In this document: one piece after another, positions 34,961 to 46,334 of the stretch
Layout of the letters: each line of letters starts with the position of its first letter
Numbering within the stretch: the stretch's first letter is position 1
NCBI GenBank assembly: GCA_021442155.1
Contig: CM038215.1
Span: 4,984,976-5,048,975, forward strand
DNA length: 64,000 nucleotides
Reading direction: 5' to 3'
DNA from: Cymbidium sinense
Taxonomy: Eukaryota > Streptophyta > Magnoliopsida > Asparagales > Orchidaceae
The notes under the pieces: model-generated
Told to the model about the DNA's origin: nothing
The model's input: only the letters and a program-made list of their open reading frames with translations
Databases searched by the model: none
Position numbers and translations under genes: made by a program

Positions 34961-37798
34961 AGGGTTTAAGGTTTAGGGTTTATGGTTTTTAGGGTTTATG
35001 GTTTAGAGTTAATTTTATGTTTTAAGGTTTAGGGTTGGAGGTTTAAGGTTTAGGGTTTAGGATTTAGGGTTTAGAGTTTAGGGTTTAGCATTATTTTAAA
35101 AAAAATTAAGTAAACTTGTAGGTTTAAGTTTATTTAGTTTATTTTTATTTATTTTAGTTTATTTTATTTTTATATTTCTATTTAGGTTTATTTTTTATTT
35201 TTATCCAGTTTAGTTTATTTATTTTAGGTTTATTTATTTTAGTTTAGCTTCTTTATTTTAGTTTATTTTTTAGGTTTAGGTTTATTTTTAAGTTGAGTTT
35301 TATATTTTTTTCATTTTTTAGGTTTAGTTTTTATTTTTTATTTTAAGGTTTAAGTTTAGGGTTTTCTTTTATTTTTTTAGGTTTAGGTTTTAGGTTTTTC
35401 TTTTAGGTTAATTTTTAAGTTTTATTTTTTAGTTTAGGTTTAGGTTTATTTTTAGTTTATTTTATTTTATTTAGGTTAGGTTTAGGTTTAGGTTTAGTTT
35501 ATTTTTGGTTTAGGTTTAGGCTTTATTTATTTTAGTTTAGTTTATTTTAATTTAGGTTTAGCTTTAATTTATTTTGTTTATTTTATTTTTATTTTAGGTT
35601 TAGTTTTTATTTTTTGGTTTAGGGGTTAGATTTTTATTTTTTACATATTTTTTGGTTTATTTTTTTAGGTTTTGGTTTTTATTTTATTTTATTTTAGGTT
35701 TATATTATTTTTATTTTTGGTTTAGTTTTTATTTTTTAATTTAGTTTTGGTTTACATTAATTTTATTTTAGTTTAGTTTTTATTTTTTATTTTATTTTCT
35801 TTTTTTGGTTTAGGTTAAGGTTTAGGTTTTAGTTTATGTTTTTATATTTTTTATATTTTTTATTTTATTTTGGTTTATGTTTTTATATATTTTATTTATA
35901 TGTTTTATTTAGTTTAGGTTTAGAATTTTAGCATTTTAGGTTTAGTGTTTAGGGTTTAGAATTTAGGGTAGTTTAGGGTTTAGCGTTTAGGTTTTATTTA
36001 TTATAGATTAGTTTATTTTAGTGTATGTTTAGGTTTATTTTATTTTGTTTATTTTATTTTTATTTTAGGTTTACGTTTAGGTTTTATTTATTATAGTTTA
36101 ATTTATTTTAGTTTAGGTTTCGGTTTATTTTATTTTATTTATTTTATTTTTATTTTAGGTTTAGGTTTTTCTTTTAGTTTAGGGTTTAAGTTGTTATTTT
36201 TTATTTATTTTTAGGTTTACTTTTTAGGTTTAAGTTTTTATTTTGTTTTTATTTTATTTTAATTTTGGTTTATTTTATTTTTATTTTACGTTTAGTTTTT
36301 ATTTTATTTGGGTTTTTTATTCTTAGGTGTACTTTATTTTTTAGTATAGTTTAGGTTGTTGTTTATTTTATTTTAGTTTGTTTTTATTATTTATTTTATT
36401 TTATTTTTGGGTATAGGTTTAGGTTTTAGTTTAGGTTTTTATTTTTTTATTTTTTATTTTTTTATTTTATTTAGGTTGAGGTCTTTTTATCTAATTTATT
36501 TTTTGGTTTTATTTAGTTTAGGTTTAGGTTTTTAGTTTTTTACGATTTAGGGTTTAGGGTTTAGGGTTTTATTGTTTAACATTTTTGTGTTTAGGGTTTA
36601 GGGTTAGGGTTTAGGGCTTAGGGTTTAGGGTTTGGTATATAGGGTTTAGGGTTTAGGGTTTTTAGGCATTTAAGGTTTAGGGTTTTGGGTTTAAGATTAA
36701 GGGTTTGGGGTTAGCTTAGGATTTTGGGTTAGTTTAGGGTTTAGGCTTTAGGCTTTAGGTTTTATTTAGGTTTAGTGTAGGGTTTATAGTTTTAGGGTTT
36801 AGGTTTAGGCTTTATGCTTTTATGGTTATGGGTTTAGGATTAGGGTTTAGGGTTTAGGGTTTTAAGCTTTATGCTTTTAGGGTTACAGGTTTAGGATTAG
36901 GGTTTAGGGTTTAGGGTTTAGGGTTTAGGGTTTAAGTTTTAGGGTTTTTTTTAAAATTAAGTAAACCAGTAGGTTTAGGTTTTTTAGTTTATTTTTTATT
37001 AATTTTAGTTTATCTTTTAGCTATTTTAGTTTATTTTATTTATTATTTATATTTAGGTTTATTTTTTATTATTTAGTTTAGTTTATTTATTTTAGGTTTA
37101 TTTATTTTAGTTTAGGTTTTTTATTTTAGTTTATTTTTCAGGTTTACCTTTTGGTTTATGTTTATTTTTTAGTTTAGTTTAGTTTTTATTTTATTTTTTA
37201 GGTTTAAGTTTTATTTTTTATTTTAGGTTTAGGCTTAGGTTTTTATTTTATTTTCTTATGTTTAGGTTTTAAATTTAGGTTTCTTTTTAGGTTTTCTTTT
37301 TTAGTTTAAGTTCTAGATTTATTTTTATTTTATTTTATTTTATTTAGTTTCGGGTTTAGGTTTAGTTTATTTTAGGTTTAAGTTTTCATTTTGTTTATTT
37401 TATTTTTTTTATTTTAAGTTTAGGTTTTTTTCTTTATTTAGGGGTTAGGTTTTATTTTATATTCATTTTTAGGTTTATTTTTTAGGTTTAGGTTTTATTT
37501 CATTTTTATTTTATTTTATTTTAGGTTTTTTTATTTTCAATTTATGTTTAATTTTTACTTTTTTTAGGCTTTTATTTTTAAGTTTATTTTATTTTTTTTT
37601 AGTTTAGTTTAAGATTTCATTTATTTTAGTTTAGTTTAATTTTTATTTTTTGTTTTATTTTATTTTATTTTTTAGGTTTAGGTTTTGGTTTCGGTTCATG
37701 TTTAGGTTTTAGTTTAAGTTTTTATTTTATTTTATTTTATTTTGTATTTAGTTTTAGGTTTGTTTATTTATTTTATTTTTAGGTTTTAAATTTATTAG
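34870..37798 (+). repeat. Array block Q and following segment
   Basis: Positions 34,870-36,970 match block Q' (25.12-27.20 kb) with an offset of about 9.75 kb. Anchors are at 35,101-35,120 and 36,953-36,972. Positions 36,980-37,795 are AT-rich with TTTAGG units, up to the RTE insertion. No gene is visible; open frames in this part are repeat translations. Confidence 0.87.
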
Positions 37799-37969
37799 GT
37801 AGTATGCAAAAAGTGGAGGGTTTTAGGTAGTCACAGTTTGTAAATAATCATGACATGAATCCTTTAAATCATTTGTTAATTAGGGAGAGGTTTTGTATTA
37901 TTTAAAATGTTAGAAATTATTTATATGTTAAATAGCAAGGGTTACATTTTATAAGTTAGTCCATGAAAC

Positions 37970-38640
37970 TAAAATTAGGTTAGGATCTTGGAATATAGGT
38001 ACTCTTACAGTAAATTAATGGAATTAATAGATATTATGGTTCATAGAAAGATAAATATTTTATGTGTTCAAGAAACTAAATGGGTTGGTAGAAGGCCAAG
38101 ATTGATAGTTTAGGTTTTAAACTTTGGTATTAGGTAAAAGTCGAACTAGAAATGGTGTAGGTGTGATTATAGATAAAAGTTTGAAGGATAATGTTATAAG
38201 TATTAATAGATGTGGAGATAGAATTATAGCTTTAAAGGTATTGTTGATACTAAGATTATCAATGTTATAAGTGTCTATGCTCCTCAAGTAGGTTTGGAGG
38301 TAGCAAAGAAAATTTTGGAATGAATTAGAGGATTAATACAGGTACCTCTTGAAGAAAAAATATTTATTAGAGGAGATTTAAATGGACATGTTGGTAGAGT
38401 GGTAGAAGATTTTAAAAGTATTCATGGTAGCTAATGAAGAAGGTAAGATTATATTAGATTTTGCTTTAGCCTATGATTTTGTAGTTGCTAATACTTTATT
38501 TAAGAAAAGAGATGAGCATATTATTACTTATAAAAATAGATCTAGTAAAAGATTGATTATTTTCGATAAGAAAAATAGATCGTTTAAATTGTAAAGATTG
38601 TAGGTCATACCAAGTGAAATTTTAAGTACCCAACATCGAC
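37970..38640 (+). pseudogene. RTE endonuclease remnant
   Basis: Spliced by eye across frameshifts it reads GSWNIGTLT, then MELIDIMVHRKINILCVQETKW (37,985-38,090), the N-terminal WN and QETKW motifs of APE-like endonucleases. It continues NGVGVIIDKSLKDN (38,155-38,190), VYAPQVG (38,275-38,295), the GDLNGHVG catalytic motif (about 38,365-38,395) and FALAYDFVVANTLFKKR (38,460-38,510). At least five frame breaks, so no activity is possible. Confidence 0.8.
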
Positions 38641-39279
38641 TTTTAATTTTAGATTTTAAGATGAAAGATTGTAAGAGAAAACTAAACTAAATTATTGTCC
38701 TAGGATTAGATGGGGACACTTAAGAACACAAATAAAAATATTTTTTAAGAGCAAGCTACAAGATATTAATTTGGGTGTTCATAAAGTAACGTTATGTGGG
38801 AAAAATATCAAGTGAAATTAAGCAAGTTGCTAAAGATGTGCTTGGAGAATCAAAAGGAAAAGCTTCTTTTAATAAGAATAGTTGGTGGTGAGTAGTGTGC
38901 AGAAAAATAAGAAATAAGAAGTATTGTTATAAAACTTGGTTTAGATATAAAATTAGGAGAATTAAAGATATAGTGGTTTTAGAGATTCTAAAGCAATATA
39001 TGATGCTTTAGCTTTAGTGATTTATACAATAGATTAGATACCAAAGAAGGTGAAAGATGTATGTATAAGTTTAGCTAAGCAAGAGATAGGAGAAGTAAAG
39101 ACATAGTTCAAGTGAGGGTATTAAGGATGAAAATAATAAAGTGCTTTTCTTAAAAGATATTGAAAATAGGTGGATGAGATATTTTGATAAACTTTTCAAT
39201 GAAGGATCCAAATGATTGATTTTAGCAATTTATAAACAAAAATAGAGAATTTCATTTCTATTTAGTTTAGTAAATTAGT

Positions 39280-40150
39280 TTAAGCTTTAAAGAAAATGAA
39301 ATGTGGAAAAGCATAGGATAATATTAATAGATGTGTGGAAATGTTTAGGAGATCAAGGAATTTCTTGGCTTACAAATCTTTTTTAATGTTTTAAAGACTA
39401 AAAGATGCGGATGAGTGGAGAAAGAGTCTATGGTTTATATTTAAGAATAAGGTGATGCACAAGAGTGTGCAAATTATAGAGGAATTAAGTTAATGTGCCA
39501 TACATTAAAATTATGGAGAGAGTAATTGAGCATAGGTTTTTTATACGAAGTTTCTCACAATGAGTTTGGTTTCATGCGTAGATCTACTATGGATGCTATA
39601 CATTTGTTAAGAGGTTTAATAAGCATAGAAAGTAAGAAGGATCTACATATGATATTTATTGATTTAGAAAGCTTATGATAAAGTCTCAAGAGATGTTCTT
39701 TGAGAGTTCTAGAGCAAGTTAATATTGGTTATATTCAAGTCATTAGGATATGTATACTAGAGCATTATTGTGTCCAAACACAAGGAGGATTGACAAAATA
39801 TTTTCCTATTTATTGGATTACATCAAGGATCAACATTAAGCCCTTATCTTTTTACTTTAGTTATGGATGTTCTTTAGGCATTTACAAGAAGATGTACCTT
39901 GGTGTATGCTTTTTTATGACATTCTTCTTGTTGATAAGACTAGAGTCCAGAAACTTGAATTATGGAGGTCAACTTTAGAGTAGGTTTTAGTTTTAAGTAG
40001 ATCTAAGGAATATATGGAGTGTAATTTTAGTTGTAGAAGTTTTAGTGATAGTGTTGTGACTTTAGGTGATCAAGTCATTAATAAGAGTGAGGTTGATATT
40101 TAGGCTCTATTGTTCAAAATGATGGTGAAATAGATGGAGATGTTATTAGT
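39280..40150 (+). pseudogene. RTE reverse transcriptase remnant (catalytic box damaged)
   Basis: Motifs in order are YRGIKLMCHTLKLWERVIEHR (about 39,477-39,538, with a frame break), FIDLE.AYDKV (39,652-39,685, 2 nt lost between Glu and Ala), GLHQGSTLSPYLFTLVMDV (39,814-39,872), then PWCMLFYDILLVDKTR at 39,897-39,945. In the last motif the usual FADDI has become FYDI, so one codon and one of the two catalytic Asp residues are gone. LELWRSTLE, ending in a stop, and [14 protein letters not shown] follow. Non-functional. Confidence 0.8.
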
Positions 40151-40590
40151 AGAATTCAAGTTGGATGGTTGAAGTGGAGGAATAGTATTATGTGATAGAA
40201 AAGTTCCACTTAAACTTAAGGAAAATTTTATAAGATGGTGGTTGACTTGCAATGTTGGCCAATAGAAGCATAAGACTAAGTTAAGTTATTTAGATGAGGA
40301 TGCTTAGGTGGATGATGGCTTTACTCGAGATAGAATGCAAAATAGTATGTTGGAAAAAGTTGAGTAGCTCCTGGTAGATAAGATTAGGGAGAGTTAGATG
40401 GTTTGGCCATATAAAGCGTTATGAGGAGAATGCATTAGATTTGCCTTTATGTTAGAAAGGTAGAGGTAGACCTAAAAAGACTTGGTTAAGATGTATAAAA
40501 ATGATCTTAGTATACTTGAATTAGATGAGAATTTGACTCATAATAGGACACAATGGAGGAGAAGGATTCATGTAGGAGTGGGATTAAGGC

Positions 40591-40613
40591 TTTGTTGTTG
40601 TTGTTGTTGTTGT
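40591..40613 (+). repeat. (TTG)n microsatellite at the RTE 3' end
   Basis: About seven TTG units follow GGATTAAGGCT, the end of the coding part. It marks the 3' terminus of the RTE element and fixes its orientation. Confidence 0.9.
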
Positions 40614-40614
40614 A

Positions 40615-43130
40615 TTTAGTTTAGGTTTATTTTGTACTTAGGTTTAGGTTTAGGTTTAGGATTTAGGGTTTAGTTATAGATTTTATATTAGGGTTAAGTT
40701 TAGTTTAGGTTTATTTTTTGGGTTTATGGTTTAGGGTTTAGGTTTAGGGTTTAGTTTAGGGTTTATGTTTAGGGTATAGTGTTTAGGGTTTTTTTATTTA
40801 TTTTTTTTTATATATATATATATATATTTAACTTAAGTAAACTGGTAGGTTTTGGTTTATTTAGTTTATTTAGTTTAATTTATTATTTATTTTAGTTTAT
40901 TTTCTTTTTTATTTTTATTTAAGTTCATTTTTATATTTATTCAGTTTAGTTTATTTATTTTAGGTTTATTCACTTTAGGTTTATTTTCATGTACTTAAGG
41001 TTTACGGTTTAGGGTTTAGGATTTAGGCTTTAAGCTTTGGGGCTTAGGGTTTAGGGTTTAGGGTTTGGGGTTGTAGAATTTAGCGATTAGGGTTAAGGGC
41101 TTAAGTTTTAGGGTTTAGGGTTTAGGGTTTAAAGTTTAGGGTTTAGGGTTTAGGGTTTATGGTTTAGGTTTGTAGGTTTATGGTTTAAGGTTTAGGGATT
41201 AGGGTTTTTTTATTTGTTTTTATTTTATTCATATATATATATATATATATAACTTAAGTAAACTACAGGTTTATGTTTATTTAGTTTATTTAGTTTATTT
41301 TCTTATTTTTAGTTTCTTTTCTTTTTTATTTTTATTTAGGTTTATTTTTATTTTTTTAGTTTATTTATTTATTTTAAATTTATTTACTTTAGATTTATTT
41401 TTAGATCATTTTATTTTATTTAGACTAGGTTTAGGTTTAAGTTTAGTTTTTTTTAGGTTTAGGTTTAGGTTTTATTTAATTCAGCTTAGATTATTTTAGT
41501 TTAGGTTTAGGTTTATTTAATTTTGTTAATCTCATTTTTATTTTAGGTTTAGAATTTTTTTTCAGTTTAGGGTTTAGGTTTTATTTTTTATTTATTTTTA
41601 GTTTTTATTTTTAGGTTTATATTTTAGGTTTAGGTTTTTATTTTATTTTATTGTATGTTTAATTTATTTTTTATGTTTAGTTTTTATTTTATTAATGTTT
41701 TTTATTCTTTGGTTTATTTAATTTTTTAGTTCAGTTGATGTTATTCTTTGTATTATTTTAGTTTGTTTTTTTTATTTTATTTTATTTTTTGGTTTATGTT
41801 TAGGTTTTAGTTGAGGTTTTTATTTTACTTTATTTTTTATTTTATTTAGGTTCAGGATTTTTCATCTATTTTATTTTTAAGTTTTATTTAGTTTAGATTT
41901 AGGTTTAGGTTTTTAGGGTTTAGGAATTAGGGTTTAGGGTTTTTTTTTTTTTTTAAGGATTTAGGATTTTAGGGTTTAGGATTTCAAGGTTTAGGGTTTA
42001 AAGTTTATGGTTTGGTATTTAGCTTTTAGGGTTTAGGGTTTTTAGGCCATTAATGCTTAAGGTTTAGGGTTTAGGATTTAGGGTTTGGGGTTAGCTTAGG
42101 GTTTTGGGTTAATTTGGGGTTTAGGGTTTATGCTTTAGGCTTTAGGATTTAGGATTAAAGTTTTGGGTTCTTTTTAAATTAAGTAAACCGATAGGTTTAT
42201 GTTTATTTAATTTATTTTTTATTTATTTTATTTTATTATTTTTATTTAGGTTTATTTTTTATTTTTATTTAGTTTGTTTCATTTATTTTAGGTTTATTTA
42301 TTTTATTTTAGGTTTTTTATTTCAGTTTATTTTTTAGGTATTGCTTTGGGATCATGTTTATTTTTCAGTTTAGTTTTACTTTTATTTTATTTTTTAGATT
42401 TAGGTTTTATTATTTATTTTTAAGTTTAAGTTTAGTTTTTTATTTTATTTTTTTAGGTTTAGGTTTTAGGTTTTTTTTGGGTTTCTTTTTAGGTTTTAAT
42501 TTTTAGTTTTGGTTATATGTTTATTTTTAGTTTATCTTATATTATTTAGTTTAGGGTTTAGGTTTAGTTTATTTTAAGTTTAGGTTTTGGTTTTATTTAT
42601 TTTAGTTTAGTTTATTTTAGTTTGGGTTTAGATTTATTTTATTTTGTTTATTTTAGGTTAAGGTTTTTTTTAGTTTAGGTGTTAGCTTTTATTTTATATT
42701 CATTTTTAGGTTTATTTTTTAGGTTTAAGTTTTTATTTAGTTTTTATTTTATTTTATTATAGGTTTTTTTTTCAATTTATGTTTAGTTTTTATTTTAATA
42801 AGTTTTTTATTTTTAGGTTTATTTTATTTTTTTGTTTAGTTTAGGATTTCATTTATTTTATTTTAGTTTAGTTTTTATTTTTCTTTTTAATTTATTTTAT
42901 TTTTCAATTTTGGTTTATATTTTTATTTTTAGTTTTAGGTTTTTTTATTTTTTTTTATTTATAGGTTTTATTTAGTTTAGGTTTAGGTTTTCAAGTTCTT
43001 AGGGTTTAGGGTTTAAGGTTTTGGGTTTAAGGTTTAGGATTTAGGCTTTAGGGTTTGGGACTTTGGGTTTAGGGTTTAGTGTTGGGGTTGTAGATTTTAT
43101 TAATTAGGGTTAAAGGCTTAGGGTTTAGGG
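40615..43130 (+). repeat. Degenerate TTTAGGG-type array, segment 9
   Basis: Contains three cycles of G-rich block, anchor and AT-rich block. Anchors are at 40,831-40,850, 41,251-41,270 and 42,176-42,195. The first two are preceded by short TA runs (40,810-40,828 and 41,231-41,250). Positions 41,400-41,560 resemble 28,255-28,410, and 42,350-42,680 resemble 29,015-29,330. The G-rich blocks at 41,000-41,130 and 43,000-43,130 share markers with 31.66-31.80 and 54.0-54.15 kb. Confidence 0.87.
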
Positions 43131-43153
43131 TTTTTTTTTTTTTTTTTTTTTTT
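43131..43153 (+). repeat. Poly(T) tract: poly(A) tail of L1-C
   Basis: 23 consecutive T at the left edge of L1-C. It defines the 3' end and minus orientation of the element. It adjoins a GGGTTTAGGG run of the array directly. Confidence 0.9.
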
Positions 43154-46100
43154 GGGTGAGCCCCATGTAGGGTATTTTATTACAAAAAAGAGGGTTATAA
43201 GGTCCTTAAAGGGGTAAACTCGAACTCGCTCATAGAGCTACAATTAGCCTAAGGAGTAAATCCCCATCTAAGTATATCCAAGAGTAAAAGAAAGCATAAA
43301 ATAATCAAAAGATACAAGATGATTAACATAATAAGCTAAAGTAAGATTAAAGCCAATGCTCGAGGATGTGGGAATGCATGATAATGGAGCACAAAAGAAG
43401 GAGAGAGAATCACCTGCAAAGTTATAATAAGAGGGAGATTAGAACAGTTAAGGTAATACAGACAAAAAGTTAGAGGAAAATAACATAATATGAGTATGTT
43501 AGTAAGGAATTGTGATAGAGAAGGCTCAGGCTCAATCACATCCTGTTGGGGCAGATGCAAGTATGAGCATCCAAACTTTAGCAGAAGGGTTACATCACAT
43601 GAGCTACTACCGAACCAATAGGGAGTGAGATCATCACAGCCATCATAGCCAACAAACCTGTGAGAAGGTAGCACCCAGTTGTTGATATTCTTGTGAGCTT
43701 TATTACCTGCAAACCTAAGCAAAATCATATCTAAAATATATAGGTAATTGCTAAGAGCTGAAGGATAAGGAGTCTCATTCAAGAAAAATATCATCAATAT
43801 AGTCATCTTGACATGAGAATACATAAACCCAAGTGAGTGAGCCATCTTAGCCAGAATCTCATGAATAGCCATATTCGTGAAAGAAATTAGTTCAGTTACA
43901 TTATTGCTATAAGAAAATTACAGGAGACAACTTTGAAAACACATTAAATAAGTTAATGAACTATAATTAACACCATCCCAATCACATGATATGTAAATGA
44001 ATCTTTCATTGAGAAAACAACCTAGAAACAATCCCTTATTAATGTCACGGAGAAAGCAATAGTAAGGAAGATAGCATAGCTCAACACGGGAATGAGCGCA
44101 ACCAACCAAAATAAGCACCCAAAAAAATAGTTAGAAGACTCAATAGCGACATTAGGGGCCTCCATTGAGATAATCGGATCAACAATCAATCCGAGAGAAT
44201 AAGACAACAAAAGGCAACAACATCCAAGATAGGAAGGGACTAAACTAGCCATAATACCATTCTTTGAATAAGCTCATAAGGCGCACCAAGTCAGTAAATG
44301 CGGTGATGAAGATCAGAAAAATAGGAGATAAATTACAGCAATCAAAGCCAACCCCAACAAACTAATACAACATTGGAACCCGCCATAAAAAAATCAACAA
44401 GTGAATTGAAATGAGTCTCAACATTAAAATCCAAAAATAGCTTAAGATGACAACATCAAGATAGGAAGATACGGCAAATTGGCCATAAAACACCTCAATA
44501 AGAGTAGACATGGCAATAATAGATAAACAAATAAATAAAGCATAAAAATAGTTATCATGAAGGCAGCAAATCAGACAGAAATCACCAAAAACCCTCACCC
44601 ATCGACAATGAGAAGCGACTTTGGCATGAGACCACGAAATTCTACAACCAACAAAGAAAGAGCCAAGCAGGTGACAAGGTAAAACAAAAGGTAAATCTCC
44701 AAGACAAGAGACAAAAACAACAAAACCAGTTAGCTTGCCATGATGCCACTCATCCAGTATAATCAAAACAATAGATACAAGTTTGACAGAAAAAGGATGA
44801 AGTAAATCAGCAATCCAGAAAACAGCAACATGGACAATTTTACTGTTAACACTCCATTAGGAAAAGGAAATATTACTAAGAAGGATATAAAGTAAAAAAT
44901 GCATGAGTTCAAGGATTTTCCACCAGAGTAAGCAGTGCCCACAATCTCGTGGTGATGATAATCCTTGAAAACTCCAAACCTGGATCATGGAAGCAAGACC
45001 AAAAGCAAGACTAGTATTGAAAAAAAAAACACAATTCCATTCCAAAGATATTAGTGTAGAGATGGGATATCCCAATGCAAAATAACGAATAAAGAAAATT
45101 GCAACCAATAGGTGCTCAATATAGCGATCTAAAACAAGCAGTTGATAGCGGGTTGCTTTGTCACATTAAGCCAGTATTGCTAAGGATATTGACAGTCATA
45201 ATCAGTAGGCATATAAGATAGACCATTGGTTATATATAAGCAGAAGAGTGGAATGGTCTTCAGGATTTTCATGATCTCCTCAAAGCATGAAGGGTGAAAA
45301 AAATTGCAGTAAAGTCCAACATCAACCCAAATGTTAACAACAAGAGCGAAAATGAAACAGAAAGAGGAGGTAAACAGAAGAACCAAAAGGAGTACCAACA
45401 AGGAAATCCATTCTGAGGATAGAAGACATCATTGCCAAGCGATTTTAAGACAATAAAGGTCCAAAACCAAAACTTGCTAATCGATGCTTGAGCAAGATGG
45501 CAAAAAATAGTAGGAGGAAAACTGGGAGAAGCAGCAGCAGAAAAAATCTGCGGCAGCCCGAACCCAAAGGGATTAAAAAACCAAATCAACAAACAAATCA
45601 ACAAACAACCATGGCGAAACCTCAAAACCCAAAAGTAATTAAGCCCAATCCATTCCAGACAAGGATTTGGACCAAAATAACCATTAAATAGACCGAGGTA
45701 TTACAATTTCTTCCCTAGCGAAAGCATCTTTGAGGTTAGGCATTATATAAGCAAGGATAGTGGTATAGAAAGTCTGAAGCCCACAACAAAATCCATTCGA
45801 CATAAGTGTTGAAACCTTTATGAATTAGGCCTTTAAGGAGGAAAGAGTCCCAAGGAATGTAAGCATCGACCAAAGAAATACTATAATCATCAAAATAAAA
45901 AGCAAAGATAATGCACACTAATCCATTGCTTAGAAACATAGGTAGTAGCAATGCTCCAAACCATATTGTCAGAGAGAAAAAACTGGTTAAAGAAGTTAGT
46001 ACTAAAATCTAAGCCCATCAAAACAGATAACTTCCTCCAGCAATGGTTAATTCTCTCAGGTTTAGAAATGAATGTATCAATGAAATTAAAGTCCCAAGTG

Positions 46101-46334
46101 GGATTGCAGTTATAAAACCAGTAGCAGGTAACACAAGGCTCATCTAGGTTCCAATTCAAGATATTGATGTGCATATAGTTCAACATCATAATATTGTAAA
46201 TGGCAAATTCTTCCAACTAAAGGAGAAGGGGTAAAGGCAGAAGTCATGGCAAAGAAAAAGACAATGATATCTATGAGGAGTATCCATAAAGAACACAAGG
46301 AAAGAAAACTAGAAAAAAAGGGAGAAGAGGAGAA
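43154..46334 (-). other. L1-C 3' region, 3.2 kb after RNase H
   Basis: T-rich on the minus strand (A-rich on +), bounded by the RNase H end and the poly(A) tail. It holds many hydrophobic open frames, the longest 178 codons (43,336-43,872). Parts correspond to the 3' regions of L1-B and L1-B': around 43,515-43,620 the minus strand reads FGCSYLHLPQQDVIEPEPSL, and L1-B' (22,890-22,960) gives GCSYELFPLEMILIEPHPPL. No known domain is recognised. It is most simply an unusually long 3' UTR; an extra ORF in the ancestral element cannot be excluded. Confidence 0.6.

Larger units (their letters stand above)
37799..40614 (+). mobile_element. RTE-type LINE remnant
   Basis: A plus-strand non-LTR element of the RTE kind, the only element oriented with the array. 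In order it has a short 5' part, an APE-type endonuclease (about 37,970-38,640), a linker, a reverse transcriptase (about 39,280-40,150), a C-terminal part, and a 3' terminus that is a TTG microsatellite at 40,591-40,613. Short tandem-repeat tails instead of poly(A) are typical of RTE elements. The sequence is full of stops and 1-2 base frameshifts and very poor in C, as expected after long decay. The array resumes at ATTTAGTTTAGG. Confidence 0.88.

Noticed and set aside
43336..43872. 178-codon minus-strand open frame as an independent gene
   Set aside because: It is inside the 3' region of L1-C near its poly(A) tail; the related region of L1-B' is not open over this length. Kept only as a possible decayed element ORF.
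45488..45691. Plus-strand Lys/Asn/Pro-rich open frame
   Set aside because: Antisense shadow of the T-rich minus-strand 3' region of L1-C, with no similarity recognised.
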